55,125 nucleotides of DNA from an uncultured Pelosinus sp. (GCA_900550105.1 URQW01000014.1:1-55125), one strand, 5' to 3'. Shown: positions 16,614 to 25,545, counted from the first letter of the stretch. Program-made: numbers and translations. The notes: generated from the letters alone by a model not told the origin.

Positions 16614-17008
16614 CACGGCAGAAATTGAATTGTAATTTCGCTCAAATAAGGCACTACCGCGGAAAACGGCTCCTCTAGATAATTTTTATCATCAGCCAAA
16701 ACCTTTTCTAAAACGGTACGTTCTAACGTCACAAAAGGTTTTATTTTCCCTAAAAAGGGATGCTGGAACTGAGGATCAAGCGTGTTTGATTCGACCGTCT
16801 CAATTTTAAGGCCTTTCAGTAAAAATGTATACTCACCAACTATCTTACCTTGCTCCTGAATACGGATCGCCGCCCGATTTTCTTGGTTCGCCATCACAGA
16901 ATTGACCATCCCCATAATATGAGGATGTTTTGCACCAAGCGCTTCAACATTGCGCAAATGAAAGGGCACAATTTGGTCGCGAATCAATGAATCTAATTCA
17001 TCACCCAT
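16613..17008 (-). CDS. Hypothetical protein (faint SCP2-like look)
   Basis: I do not recognise it securely. The 131-aa product is soluble, starting MGDELDSLI with AGGAGG 9 bases upstream of the ATG at 17008. The middle (IRIQEQGKIVGEYTFLLKG) and the later segment ending LEKVLADDKN resemble the strand-helix order of SCP2 sterol-carrier domains, but no diagnostic motif is present. It follows the transmembrane MCP by 60 bases and could be co-transcribed with it under the same c-di-GMP riboswitch, ending at its own terminator. Confidence 0.65.
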   Translation of the reverse strand: MGDELDSLIRDQIVPFHLRNVEALGAKHPHIMGMVNSVMANQENRAAIRIQEQGKIVGEYTFLLKGLKIETVESNTLDPQFQHPFLGKIKPFVTLERTVLEKVLADDKNYLEEPFSAVVPYLSEITIQFLP

Positions 17009-17067
17009 GGTACAACCTCCTAGTATCATAATATACTAGAGTACCCTGTTTTTTGTTAACAATACCC

Positions 17068-18828
17068 TTATAGTTTGAATTTGCGAATCGCTGATTGAAG
17101 TACTTCCGCCATACGCGCCAGTTCCTGACTTGAGGCAGCAATCTCTTCCATCGAAGCCGATTGTTCTTCTGTAGCAGCTGAAACAGTCTGAGTTCTACCA
17201 GCCGTTTCGCGACTTACCTGATCAATTTGCTGTACAGAGGCAGCAACAGTTTTGCCATTGCCTGCCATTAAATCAATTGCCTGGGAAATACCTTGCACTT
17301 TTTCTGTCACATCACTAACCAGTTCCTTGATTTCCACAAAAACGCCACCTGCTTCTTCGACAACAGCAGTACCGGTTTTCACTTCCTTTGTGCCTGTTTC
17401 CATTGCAGCTACAGCAGCATCCGTATCGACTTGAATGTCACGAATCAAAACTTCGATCTGTTTAGCCGCATCTTGAGACTGCTCCGCTAATTTTCGCACT
17501 TCTTCCGCTACGACAGCAAAACCTTTGCCTTGTTCTCCCGCGCGAGCCGCTTCAATAGCAGCATTGAGGGCTAGCAAATTAGTTTGCCCGGAAATGCCGG
17601 AAATAGTTTCTACAATTTGCCCGATTTCTTTGGATCTTGCCCCTAAATTAGCAACAACTTGCGCCGATTCCACGACAGTTTTTTCAATATGAGCCATCTG
17701 CTCATTGGCTTTTTGCACACGGGCCGTACCAGAAAAAGAAGCTTTCGCTGCGGCTTCCGCCACCTGGCTAACAGCCAGTGCGTTAGCCGATATCTTACCC
17801 ATTCCCTGGGACATTTCTTCTACCGTTGCGGCAGCTGCATCAACGGCTTTCGCCTGCGCTAAAGCGCCCTCGGCAATCTCCGTAACCACAGTTGCAACCT
17901 GCGTTGAGGCCCGCGCTGACTGATCAGCACTTGCCGTTAACTCTTCTGATGACGCCGCCACTTGCTCTGACTGTTTGGCTACCGAACCAATGAGTTCACG
18001 CATACTCTCCCTGAGATGCGCCAGTGACATCGCAACTTGACCAAATTCATCGCCGCGATTGACAAAGGCAGGCGGCAATTGCACCGAATAATCACCACTA
18101 GCCATTTGATCAAGCGCTTGTGTCATTACCTGCAAAGGCTTCACAACCATCCGAGTTAACACAAAACTAAGCAAAACACTGACAGCAAGAATCAGTACCA
18201 TAACAGCCAGAGAAAAGAACTGAACGCGGGCCGCATTTTGAGCAGAGTCTGCTACGATATCAGTTACCACTTTTGCTTCATTGGCTTCAATCGCTGCCAA
18301 CGCGGCCTGTAATTGCTGCGCAAAGGGCGTTAATTCTTTGGTTACTGCCGCCGCTTCGGCTTCCGCTTTAGCCTGCAGGGCGCCGTTTCCCGCTTTTTTG
18401 GCTTGCTGCGCCTCCACTAAGCGAGGAATCAATCGCTCTTTAACCCCAGAATAGTAGGTGTTCGTATTGTTAACTAGCTTTTCAACCTCTGCTTTATCAG
18501 ACGGACTCGCTTTCGCTAATAGTTGTTGTTCTAATTCAACCACTGTATCCATTTTCCCAATAAACCCCTGACGGTATTTATCATCACCGTCAGCAATAAA
18601 TCGGCGAATTTCCAAAACAGCACCTGTATAAACATTCTCGGCCTTAGCAGCTGTTAAAGCTCTTGTATTAGAGCTGCCAATAGTACTAATCGCGCTAGCA
18701 TTCTTACCTGATTCATGATAAAAACCAATTCCCAAAACCAGAATCAATACGATCATAACCAAAAAACCAATTCCAATTTTCATGCCAATATTCTGCTTTC
18801 CCGCTTGTATCACTGCCAAAAAATTCAT
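17068..18828 (-). CDS. Transmembrane methyl-accepting chemotaxis protein
   Basis: Membrane chemoreceptor of 586 aa. TM1 (about 16-36), a periplasmic four-helix-bundle sensor (about 40-200, Ala/Glu-rich), TM2 (about 205-226), a HAMP linker (VVKPLQVMTQALDQMASGDYSV), and a long cytoplasmic coiled coil with the signalling tip (GQTNLLALNAAIEAARAGEQ) and methylation-type EE/QQ patches near the C-terminus (TEEQSASMEEIA). The ATG at 18828 abuts AAGGGG; a TTG at 18819 has better spacing and may be the real start. Transcription passes through a c-di-GMP-I riboswitch and terminator, so second-messenger control is expected. Confidence 0.93.
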   Translation of the reverse strand: MNFLAVIQAGKQNIGMKIGIGFLVMIVLILVLGIGFYHESGKNASAISTIGSSNTRALTAAKAENVYTGAVLEIRRFIADGDDKYRQGFIGKMDTVVELEQQLLAKASPSDKAEVEKLVNNTNTYYSGVKERLIPRLVEAQQAKKAGNGALQAKAEAEAAAVTKELTPFAQQLQAALAAIEANEAKVVTDIVADSAQNAARVQFFSLAVMVLILAVSVLLSFVLTRMVVKPLQVMTQALDQMASGDYSVQLPPAFVNRGDEFGQVAMSLAHLRESMRELIGSVAKQSEQVAASSEELTASADQSARASTQVATVVTEIAEGALAQAKAVDAAAATVEEMSQGMGKISANALAVSQVAEAAAKASFSGTARVQKANEQMAHIEKTVVESAQVVANLGARSKEIGQIVETISGISGQTNLLALNAAIEAARAGEQGKGFAVVAEEVRKLAEQSQDAAKQIEVLIRDIQVDTDAAVAAMETGTKEVKTGTAVVEEAGGVFVEIKELVSDVTEKVQGISQAIDLMAGNGKTVAASVQQIDQVSRETAGRTQTVSAATEEQSASMEEIAASSQELARMAEVLQSAIRKFKL

Positions 18829-18846
18829 CCCCTTCTATATTATAAA

Positions 18847-18894
18847 TTGTAAAAAACAATAAAAAACGTCAGACTGCCTGCTGCGAATCTGACG
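18847..18894 (-). terminator. Riboswitch-controlled terminator ahead of the MCP gene
   Basis: CGTCAGA and TCTGACG pair around a 14-base loop and are followed by TTTTTTATTGTTTTTT on the minus strand. The hairpin lies between the c-di-GMP aptamer and the MCP start, so it serves as the expression platform. Confidence 0.85.
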
Positions 18895-18911
18895 ATGGAG
18901 ATACAAAATAA

Positions 18912-19004
18912 CCAACTAGCAACCTGGCGATCATGGACCTTCGTCTTTAGACCCAGTGGCTTTGCGTCCTTATTTTTCAACAAGTTTGCCCAATGGTGAA
19001 TCAA
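18912..19004 (-). promoter_or_regulatory. c-di-GMP-I (GEMM-I) riboswitch controlling the MCP gene
   Basis: The minus strand reads CACCATTGGGCAAAC, a stem capped by a GAAA loop, the invariant GGACGCAAAGCC, CTGGGTCTAAAGAC and finally GCCAGGTTGC. These are the conserved blocks of GEMM-I in order and spacing, including the tetraloop. A strong terminator follows within 20 bases. The ligand is inferred as c-di-GMP; the related cGAMP variant is not excluded. Confidence 0.92.
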
Positions 19005-19061
19005 TATCTTTTCCTATAATAGTTAAAAGATTACAGTATATTTGGAAATTTGTCAATAAAT

Positions 19062-19105
19062 GAAAAAGAGCATTATCGAAGCAGAAAAACTTGCTTCAAT
19101 AATGC
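19062..19105 (-). terminator. Terminator after kdgT
   Basis: GCATTATTGAAGCA and TGCTTCGATAATGC pair with one mismatch, followed by TCTTTTTCA on the minus strand, 14 bases beyond the kdgT stop. Confidence 0.85.
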
Positions 19106-19118
19106 AAAGAGGGCGTTG

Positions 19119-20102
19119 TTAATAGCTGGTTTTTTCTACTAAAGCGTCGCCTTTTCTGCGTTTGGCATAATTACTCCACCAAGCAGTAATGATCGGCACT
19201 AAAACAGATGTTACAATAACAGATGTGGCGACGAGCGCCGTTGCTGACTGGGCAACAGGTTCAAACGCCGGATTCATGCCAGCAATAATAATAGGATTCG
19301 TTACAGCGGCGCCAGCCGTACTAGAAGCAGCAATCCCTGCCGTTCCATTGCCGCCGCCAATAAATTTATCAGCAAGCATAAGCGGAATTCCTGTAATAAT
19401 AATAACACCAACACCAAGTAAAATACCCAGTAAACCTGTTTTTAGAATCACACTTAAATCAATTGTATTTCCTAGCGCAAAGGCAAAAAAGGGAATCATT
19501 GTATGTGTCGCCTTGCCAAAAAATTCACGCAGTTCATGGTCGAGATTCCCTAAAACAAAACCAACGAGGAAGGGTAAAACCGCACCGACAAACAAGTGTG
19601 GTTCAAAGGAGGCAATACCGGCTCCACCTAAGATCAACATGGTAACGAGCGGACCTGATTCAATGGACATCAATACAAAAGCTCCCGCTTCTTCCTGAGT
19701 ACCATATTGCTGCATAATCGAAGCGTAAAGACCGCCATTCGTCATATCCATAGCTGCAATAATAGCTATCGTAGAAAGTCCGGCAAAAAAACCATTTTGA
19801 ATCCCATTACCAGGAAGAATACTCGCCGCTACTAAAGCGACAACCCAAGCAACAGCAATTTTTGTTATCACTAAAGTACCTGATTTTTTCAGTACAATTC
19901 CAGTAGCGCGAACATCAATCGCTGCCCCCATACAGAAAAACCAAACAGCCAAAATTGGTACAGTTCCTGTAATCAAGCCATTGGTAAACGATCCGAAATA
20001 CTTGCCTGACCAAGGAGCAAAAGTGTGACACAGAGCTCCTAAAAACAATGGAACTAACATGAGACCGCCAGGAATTTTATCAATTTTCTGTTTAATTTGC
20101 AT
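19119..20102 (-). CDS. kdgT: 2-keto-3-deoxygluconate permease
   Basis: Proton-coupled uptake of 2-keto-3-deoxygluconate, a pectin/uronate breakdown product. The 327-aa length and about ten hydrophobic helices fit KdgT. Family segments include the N-terminal IKQKIDKIPGGLMLVPL, MDMTNGGLYASIM, GNLDHELREF and SSTAGAAVTNP. No kdgK, kdgA or uronate genes flank it; the neighbours are an alcohol dehydrogenase and the MCP. It has a long AT-rich upstream region with an operator-like palindrome. Confidence 0.92.
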   Translation of the reverse strand: MQIKQKIDKIPGGLMLVPLFLGALCHTFAPWSGKYFGSFTNGLITGTVPILAVWFFCMGAAIDVRATGIVLKKSGTLVITKIAVAWVVALVAASILPGNGIQNGFFAGLSTIAIIAAMDMTNGGLYASIMQQYGTQEEAGAFVLMSIESGPLVTMLILGGAGIASFEPHLFVGAVLPFLVGFVLGNLDHELREFFGKATHTMIPFFAFALGNTIDLSVILKTGLLGILLGVGVIIITGIPLMLADKFIGGGNGTAGIAASSTAGAAVTNPIIIAGMNPAFEPVAQSATALVATSVIVTSVLVPIITAWWSNYAKRRKGDALVEKTSY

Positions 20103-20448
20103 ATTCTAGCCTTCCCTTCTGTCATTAAATTGCGTATTAATTCATGAATCTATTAATAATATAAAAATTCATCGCCAAAATCTCTTTCTCGCTATTTAAT
20201 AACTTAAAATCCATTAGTGTACCGGTTTACATTACACAAAAAGACTGTTTTTGCAGCAATCCCACATTTATTTTGCTGAAACTTCTTATTCGTCTATTAC
20301 AACCCCCTTTTTAAAATTCCATATTATAAAACTTTATTTCACGAATTTTATAATTTTATTATATATTTCATTTTTTGTTTTTACAAGAATATTTCCACAG
20401 TTCTAATAATAAATTTCACAATGTGGAATACTAATTCATTTTCATTTA
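20103..20448. other. AT-rich intergenic region upstream of kdgT
   Basis: No gene is visible. It holds an operator-like site (20218-20231), a 9-base perfect inverted repeat ATTATAAAA...TTTTATAAT (20323-20331 and 20346-20354) and a 7-base inverted repeat TTCCACA...TGTGGAA (20393-20399 and 20422-20428). These look like regulatory DNA; a convincing -35/-10 pair for kdgT was not found. Confidence 0.4.
20218..20231. promoter_or_regulatory. LacI/GntR-type operator candidate upstream of kdgT
   Basis: TGTACCGGTTTACA has a palindromic ACCGGT core and TGTA/TACA ends, the look of LacI-family sugar-acid operators. No such regulator is encoded in the window. It lies 116 bases before kdgT. Confidence 0.4.
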
Positions 20449-20487
20449 TTAAAAAAGGATCTAAGCTGCTGATTTGCAGCTAGATCC
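20449..20487 (-). terminator. Terminator after the alcohol dehydrogenase gene
   Basis: GGATCTAGCTGC and GCAGCTTAGATCC pair with one bulge, followed by TTTTTTAAT on the minus strand. Confidence 0.88.
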
Positions 20488-20495
20488 CTTATACT

Positions 20496-21653
20496 TTATA
20501 AAGCAGCCAGCAAGATTTTTCTAACTTCCGCTGGTGTAATATCAGCATTTTCCCCTAATTTTACCATGCCGTGTTTTTCTAAACTCTTAACCACTTCTTC
20601 AACAGCATCAGCGCCTAAGTGATATTCAGAAAGATGTGTTGGCACGCCCATCGCAACAAAGAATTCACGCGTTTTTGCAATCGCTTGCTCAATCCGTTCC
20701 TCTTCCGGCAAATTCCCTAATGACCAAATTCGGTCTGCATATTGAAGCAGCTTATCACGCTTCTGCTCTTTTCGGACAGTCAGCAGCGCTGGTAATACGA
20801 TCGCCAACGTTTGGGCATGATCCAATCCGTAAAGCGCTGTAATTTCGTGGCCGATCATGTGGGTGGCCCAATCCTGCGGAACGCCTTGACCGATCAATCC
20901 ATTTAGCGCCAAGGTAGCACTAAACATCCAGTTTGCTCGTACATCATAATCGTCCGTCTTCGCAATAGCTTTTGGCCCTTCTTCGATTAGGGTAAGCAGC
21001 AACCCTTCCGAAAAACGATCCTGCACCTTGGCTTGTACAGGATAGGTCATATATTGTTCCATCACATGAATGAAGGCATCAACAACGCCGTTGCCAACCT
21101 GTTTCATTGGCAGTGTATAAGTGTACTCGGGATCAAGAATTGAAAATTTCGGAAACAACAGTGGATTAGAAAACGCCAGTTTATCTTTCCATTCTTTTCG
21201 ACTGATCACACCTGTCGGATTCATTTCTGATCCTGTAGCAGGCAAGGTAACAATCGTTCCAAACGGAACAGCCTCGTGAATGGCCAAACCTTTCGCTACA
21301 ATATTCCACGGATCCTCTTGTGTAAAAGGAACAGCTGCTGCAATAAATTTCGTACCGTCCATAACCGAACCGCCGCCAATTGCCAGTAAAAAATCATACT
21401 TTTCTTTTCTAATCTTTTCTACTGCCTGAATCAGCGTTTCGTAAGCTGGATTCGGTTCAATACCGCCAAATTCACCAGTCTCGAACTCTTTCAATGCAGA
21501 TTTTACCGCATCAAGAACCCCCGTCTTTTTTACACTGCCGCCGCCATAAATTAAAAGGACTTTTGATCCTGCCGGTATTTCTTTCGGCAGACGTTTCACC
21601 TGATTTTTGCCAAAAAGAATCTTAGTTGGGTTTTGAAACTGAAAATTATTCAT
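20496..21653 (-). CDS. Iron-containing alcohol dehydrogenase (YqhD/BdhA-like)
   Basis: NAD(P)H-dependent reduction of aldehydes to alcohols in the cytoplasm. It is 385 aa, as in YqhD and clostridial butanol dehydrogenases. Visible: the N-terminal NPTKILFGKNQV, the dinucleotide-binding LAIGGGSVMDGTKFIA, LPATGSEMNPTGVIS, and metal ligands in DAFIHVMEQY (Asp, His) and ATHMIGHEITALYGLDHAQTLA (two His). AAGGAG precedes the ATG. It lies upstream of kdgT but a terminator separates them, so it is monocistronic. The physiological aldehyde is unknown; a general detoxifying role is equally possible. Confidence 0.92.
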   Translation of the reverse strand: MNNFQFQNPTKILFGKNQVKRLPKEIPAGSKVLLIYGGGSVKKTGVLDAVKSALKEFETGEFGGIEPNPAYETLIQAVEKIRKEKYDFLLAIGGGSVMDGTKFIAAAVPFTQEDPWNIVAKGLAIHEAVPFGTIVTLPATGSEMNPTGVISRKEWKDKLAFSNPLLFPKFSILDPEYTYTLPMKQVGNGVVDAFIHVMEQYMTYPVQAKVQDRFSEGLLLTLIEEGPKAIAKTDDYDVRANWMFSATLALNGLIGQGVPQDWATHMIGHEITALYGLDHAQTLAIVLPALLTVRKEQKRDKLLQYADRIWSLGNLPEEERIEQAIAKTREFFVAMGVPTHLSEYHLGADAVEEVVKSLEKHGMVKLGENADITPAEVRKILLAAL

Positions 21654-21734
21654 CTAACCAGCTCCTTATCCATTCTATTTTCTAAATTTTCCACAAAAAT
21701 CAAAAATTACCTGCTTAATTTAATGACTTTTTCA

Positions 21735-21766
21735 AAGAAAAAACCGCCAAAATCATATTTCGGCGG
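21735..21766 (-). terminator. Terminator after the 53-aa Cys protein gene
   Basis: CCGCCGAAAT and ATTTTGGCGG pair around ATG, followed by TTTTTTCTTT on the minus strand. It starts 17 bases beyond the small gene and so supports that gene being real. Confidence 0.82.
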
Positions 21767-21782
21767 CTAAAACGATCACTAT

Positions 21783-21944
21783 TTATTTTGCCAAAAGACT
21801 AGCAACTAGATGATAATCGATGGACTTCATGTCACCAGGCACTTTGTCAACACCGACTAAAAAAGCTACTTTAAAACGAGCGCAAATATTAAAATCCTTC
21901 GTATTTACAGCGCACGTTTGGCAGTTGCTTTTAAATGGGCACAT
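21783..21944 (-). CDS. Small Cys-rich protein (53 aa)
   Basis: No family is recognised. The ORF starts MCPFKSNCQTCAV with cysteines at 2, 8, 11 and 21 (C-x5-C-x2-C-x9-C), which could hold a zinc ion or an Fe-S cluster, and continues as a plain soluble C-terminus (ending ASLLAK). GGGGG lies 9 bases before the ATG and a strong terminator follows the stop closely. No neighbour is co-transcribed. The signals around it and the ordered cysteines make it a probable gene despite its length. Confidence 0.65.
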   Translation of the reverse strand: MCPFKSNCQTCAVNTKDFNICARFKVAFLVGVDKVPGDMKSIDYHLVASLLAK

Positions 21945-22044
21945 GCTAAAAATCCCCCTGTCACTTCACAAAATTTACCATATCTAAAATATTTGGTTGT
22001 AGTATAACACACTCCCTTATTAAATAGCAATGCCTCTCCCGGCT

Positions 22045-22944
22045 TTAATTGTCGCTATTTTTCGGCAAATCATTCCCCTTACTAAGCAAAATTTGTAGAA
22101 ACCGTGTCGCTGCCGTCGATAATCGTCTATGCCTAAGCCAAACAACGGCTTTTTTAATTTCTAATGGAGAATTTTCTAGCTCACGATAAAGCAAATGTTG
22201 ACTAGGAATCAGTCCAAGCACCGAACGCGGCACAACGGCTAAACCAATCCCCTCATTTGCTAATACGAGAAGTGTCCGTATATCGTCGCCACTACAGCAA
22301 ATAAAAGGATCAAACCCAACCATTTTGCAACATTTTTTAATCATCATTTCATTGCTTTTATGTAATAAAAGCGGCTTATTTTTCAAATCCGCTAATGCGA
22401 TCGACCCCCTCCCCCTCTCTCCTTGCCACCTTTCGCTCATGGCAACAAGCATTGGTTCAGAGGGCAGATCGAGAAAATGATAAAAAGCCGGATCAAAGCC
22501 AGAGCGCACAATCCCGATTTCAATCCGTTTATTTTGTAAGAGTTCTAAAATTTCCTGCGTATCGCCCTCGCGTAATTGAAATTGGATTTCCGGATATTGT
22601 TCATGGAAATCGCGGATTATGCCTGGCAACAACGTTACACCAGAAGAAGCGATAGTACCAATCGCTAACGTACCGCGCTGGCCCGCCTGAGCTTCCTGCA
22701 CTTCTTGAACTGTGGTTTGAATTAAATCAAGAATCATACCTGTTCTTTCATAAAGAATCCGACCAGCTTCAGTCAATCGAATTCGTCGATTTCCCCGCTC
22801 AATCAAATGAACGCCAAGCTCGCTTTCTAACAGCTTTAGCTGCTGACTCAGCGAAGGCTGAGCCATAAATAACCGCTTCGCAGCTCCAGTTACATTACCT
22901 TCTTCCACAATAGTCCGAAAGTATGTTAATTGTTTTATATCCAC
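22045..22944 (-). CDS. LysR-family transcriptional regulator
   Basis: A 299-aa LTTR with an N-terminal winged helix (MDIKQLTYFRTIVEEGNVTGAAKRLFMAQPSLSQQ in two blocks, residues 1-60), a linker helix, and a periplasmic-binding-like effector domain (about 90-290; GTLAIGTIASSG begins it). The start is a GTG with AGAGG 8 bases upstream. It is divergent from the AEC transporter gene across 144 bases, so it most likely controls that exporter in response to a small carboxylate. The inducer is unknown. Confidence 0.92.
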   Translation of the reverse strand: MDIKQLTYFRTIVEEGNVTGAAKRLFMAQPSLSQQLKLLESELGVHLIERGNRRIRLTEAGRILYERTGMILDLIQTTVQEVQEAQAGQRGTLAIGTIASSGVTLLPGIIRDFHEQYPEIQFQLREGDTQEILELLQNKRIEIGIVRSGFDPAFYHFLDLPSEPMLVAMSERWQGERGRGSIALADLKNKPLLLHKSNEMMIKKCCKMVGFDPFICCSGDDIRTLLVLANEGIGLAVVPRSVLGLIPSQHLLYRELENSPLEIKKAVVWLRHRRLSTAATRFLQILLSKGNDLPKNSDN

Positions 22945-23088
22945 TTCGTTAGCCTCTTTTATTGTTTTTTCCTATAGAACAAACAGTTTTTACCTATTAT
23001 TCATAAAATATCATCTTTGTTATAATAATACATAATTTAGCCAACAAGAACAACGAATAGTCTTGTTTCGCTCGCAGGAGGAAATTTC

Positions 23089-24027
23089 ATGGCTTTTTTT
23101 CAAGCAATTACTAGCTTAATGACCATTGTAATTATGGTCTCACTTGGTTATTTTTTGACAAAAGGCGGCTGGTTTAGAGGGGAAAGCGTCCCCTTAGTTC
23201 CCCGCCTAGTTAATTATGTTGCCTTGCCGACATACATGTTGTGGAACCTGCTCAGCACCTTTGATAAAGATCATTTTATTCCGCTCTTTTCGGGAATTAT
23301 CGTACCGATTCTATCAATGCTGCTAGGATTTTTGGTCAGTATTCTCATTTCTAAAATCATCAATGTGCCAAAAAACCACCAAGGTACATTTCGTTCCGCC
23401 TTCTTTTGCTCTAGCTCTGTATTCGTTGGCGTACCAGTCAATTTAGCGCTCTTCGGTGAAAAAAGCCTGCCTTATGTTCTTGTTTATTTTCTGGCCAATG
23501 CTTTTCTCTTTTGGACCATTGGCAACTACTCGATTAGCTTAGATGGCAAACAAGCTCCAGCAAAACTCATTAGCCTTGCTAGCTTAAAGCGAGTTTGTTC
23601 CCCGCCGTTTATGGGATTCTCCCTAGCGGTACTACTAATTCTCTTAGATGTTCACTTGCCCGATTTTCTGATGAATACCTGCAAATATCTTGGTGGTATG
23701 ACAACCCCTTTATCTATGTTATTTATTGGGATCTCTATGTATGGCGTAAAGCGAAGTCAACTGAAGCTGAGCAAAGATATTTTCTTTGTATTAACTGGGC
23801 GTTTTCTAATTTCACCATTTCTTGTTTTATTTGTAGCTTCATTCTTCCCGATTCCTGAACTCATGAAAAAGGTATTTGTCATTCAATCGGCCTTACCTGC
23901 TATGACCCAAACCGCAGTTCTTGCCAAGGTCTATGAAGCCGATAGTGAGTATGCGTCTATTCTTATTACATTAACTACGCTGTTAGCCGTCTTTGCCATT
24001 CCCGTTTATATGACGATTCTACAATAA
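23089..24027 (+). CDS. AEC-family transporter (auxin efflux carrier type)
   Basis: An integral membrane carrier of 312 aa with about ten hydrophobic helices; bacterial AEC proteins such as MleP/MdcF move malate, malonate or other organic acids. Features: GYFLTKGGWF near the N-terminus, NYVALPTYMLWNL, a polar SSSVFVGVPVNLALFG loop, GGMTTPLSMLFIGISM in the second half and SALPAMTQTAVLAKVY near the end. It has GCAGGAGG 8 bases before the ATG, a TATAAT at 23021 and its own terminator. Divergent LysR control is expected. Confidence 0.88.
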   Translation: MAFFQAITSLMTIVIMVSLGYFLTKGGWFRGESVPLVPRLVNYVALPTYMLWNLLSTFDKDHFIPLFSGIIVPILSMLLGFLVSILISKIINVPKNHQGTFRSAFFCSSSVFVGVPVNLALFGEKSLPYVLVYFLANAFLFWTIGNYSISLDGKQAPAKLISLASLKRVCSPPFMGFSLAVLLILLDVHLPDFLMNTCKYLGGMTTPLSMLFIGISMYGVKRSQLKLSKDIFFVLTGRFLISPFLVLFVASFFPIPELMKKVFVIQSALPAMTQTAVLAKVYEADSEYASILITLTTLLAVFAIPVYMTILQ

Positions 24028-24028
24028 A

Positions 24029-24093
24029 GAAGCGCTTTGCCAAAACCTGTACTTTGATTTTCAGGTTTGACAAAGCGCTTCTTTTATTTTTTT
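24029..24093 (+). terminator. Terminator after the AEC transporter gene
   Basis: GAAGCGCTTTG and CAAAGCGCTTC form the outer stem, extended by AAACCTG/CAGGTTT, followed by TTTTATTTTTTT. Confidence 0.93.
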
Positions 24094-24111
24094 ATTATTA
24101 TTTTCGTTTCC

Positions 24112-25530
24112 TTATTTTCTCTGAATCGGCGCCTGATGAATCATCACACCGCCAATGCCATGAGCGCATTCCATGATCGCCTCAGCTAACCCAGGGTGTG
24201 GGTGAATCGTTTGTGCAACAGCTTGCACGGTTAAGCCATTTTGCATAGCTAGAACGCCTTCCATAATGAGGTCACTCGCATGAGGACCTAAGATGTGCAT
24301 GCCAAGTAGCTTATCAGTTTTCTTGTCCGATAGAATCTTGACAAAACCATCTGTTTCACCCATAGAAACCGCTTTCCCATTGGCAGCAAAATTGAATTTA
24401 CCTACATTATATTCTTTGCCGCCTGCTTTTAGCGTCTCTTCAGTAATACCAACCATCGCCGCTTCCGGCGTGGTATAAATACAGCTAGGTACAGCCGCAT
24501 AGTCTACAGTATGATTTTGTCCGCAGGCGTTTTCGGCAGCGATCATTCCTGCCGCGGAAGCCGCATGAGCCCACATATACTTTCCGGTAACATCACCAAT
24601 AGCGTAAATTCCCGCTATATTCGTCTCCAGTTTCTCATTAACTACAATCCCCTTAGTTGAATAAGCAACTCCGGCAGTCTCTAAGGCCAAATCATGAACA
24701 AGAGGCTTACGACCAATAGAAACGAGAACTTTATCCACCGTAATGGGTTCCATTAGATCGCCGTTAGCCATGGTAACTACTAGCTCTGAAGTATTGCCAT
24801 TAGTGGGTGTCCCTGCCGCAACATTCGTGACTGTCCGCTTTGTCAACAGCTTAATTCCCTGTTTTCGCAGCATCACAGCCATGCGCTTTACGATATCGCT
24901 ATCTACATTTGGCAAAATCGTCGATGCCATTTCAATTAGTGTCACTTCACAGCCAAAGGTCTGTAAAATGGCAGCAAATTCTACGCCCACAGCGCCTGCT
25001 CCGACAATGGCAAGCCGCTTTGGCAGTTCTGGCAAGTTTAGCAAGGCGTCGCTATCAATCACGCCAGGCAAGTCACCGCCAGCCACCGGCAATTTTACCG
25101 TTTCAGAGCCTGTAGCTATAATAATTTTTTCCGCAGTATACAGTTCATCGCCTTGTTCTGTTTGAAGCTTAATTTGCTGTATACCGCACAAACTGGCTAT
25201 ACCTCGTTTCACGGTAATGTGATTACTCCCCATGAGCTGTTCTATGCCTTTTCGCATCGTCGCAGTAACTTGCAGCATTCGTTCGCGCACACTGCTGTAC
25301 TGAAACGAAGCTCCATCAATCTGTATGCCAAATTCATTCAGCCGCTTTAGGTCGCGCCACTTTTCAGCGCTTTTTAGCAGCGTTTTCGTAGGAATACAGC
25401 CGCGGTTTAAGCAAACGCCGCCAAGTGCTGCTCTTTCCAGGAGCAGCACCTTCGCTCCCAGTTGCGCCGCACGAATCGCCGCTACATAACCACCGGGGCC
25501 GCCGCCAATAACGGCCATATCATAATCCAT
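24112..25530 (-). CDS. lpdA: Dihydrolipoyl dehydrogenase
   Basis: FAD flavoprotein that reoxidises dihydrolipoyl-H protein with NAD+ (the L protein of glycine cleavage). It is 472 aa: FAD-binding VIGGGPGGYVAA, redox disulfide GGVCLNRGCIPT (Cys40/Cys45), NAD-binding VGAGAVGVEFAA, the second FAD motif YAIGDVTGKYMWAHAA, and the C-terminal dimer interface with the active His in TIHPHPGLAEAI. It is the last gene of the gcv operon, 15 bases after the lipM-like gene, so a glycine-cleavage role is more likely than a 2-oxoacid dehydrogenase role. Confidence 0.94.
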   Translation of the reverse strand: MDYDMAVIGGGPGGYVAAIRAAQLGAKVLLLERAALGGVCLNRGCIPTKTLLKSAEKWRDLKRLNEFGIQIDGASFQYSSVRERMLQVTATMRKGIEQLMGSNHITVKRGIASLCGIQQIKLQTEQGDELYTAEKIIIATGSETVKLPVAGGDLPGVIDSDALLNLPELPKRLAIVGAGAVGVEFAAILQTFGCEVTLIEMASTILPNVDSDIVKRMAVMLRKQGIKLLTKRTVTNVAAGTPTNGNTSELVVTMANGDLMEPITVDKVLVSIGRKPLVHDLALETAGVAYSTKGIVVNEKLETNIAGIYAIGDVTGKYMWAHAASAAGMIAAENACGQNHTVDYAAVPSCIYTTPEAAMVGITEETLKAGGKEYNVGKFNFAANGKAVSMGETDGFVKILSDKKTDKLLGMHILGPHASDLIMEGVLAMQNGLTVQAVAQTIHPHPGLAEAIMECAHGIGGVMIHQAPIQRK

Positions 25531-25545
25531 CGTATTCTCTCCTTA

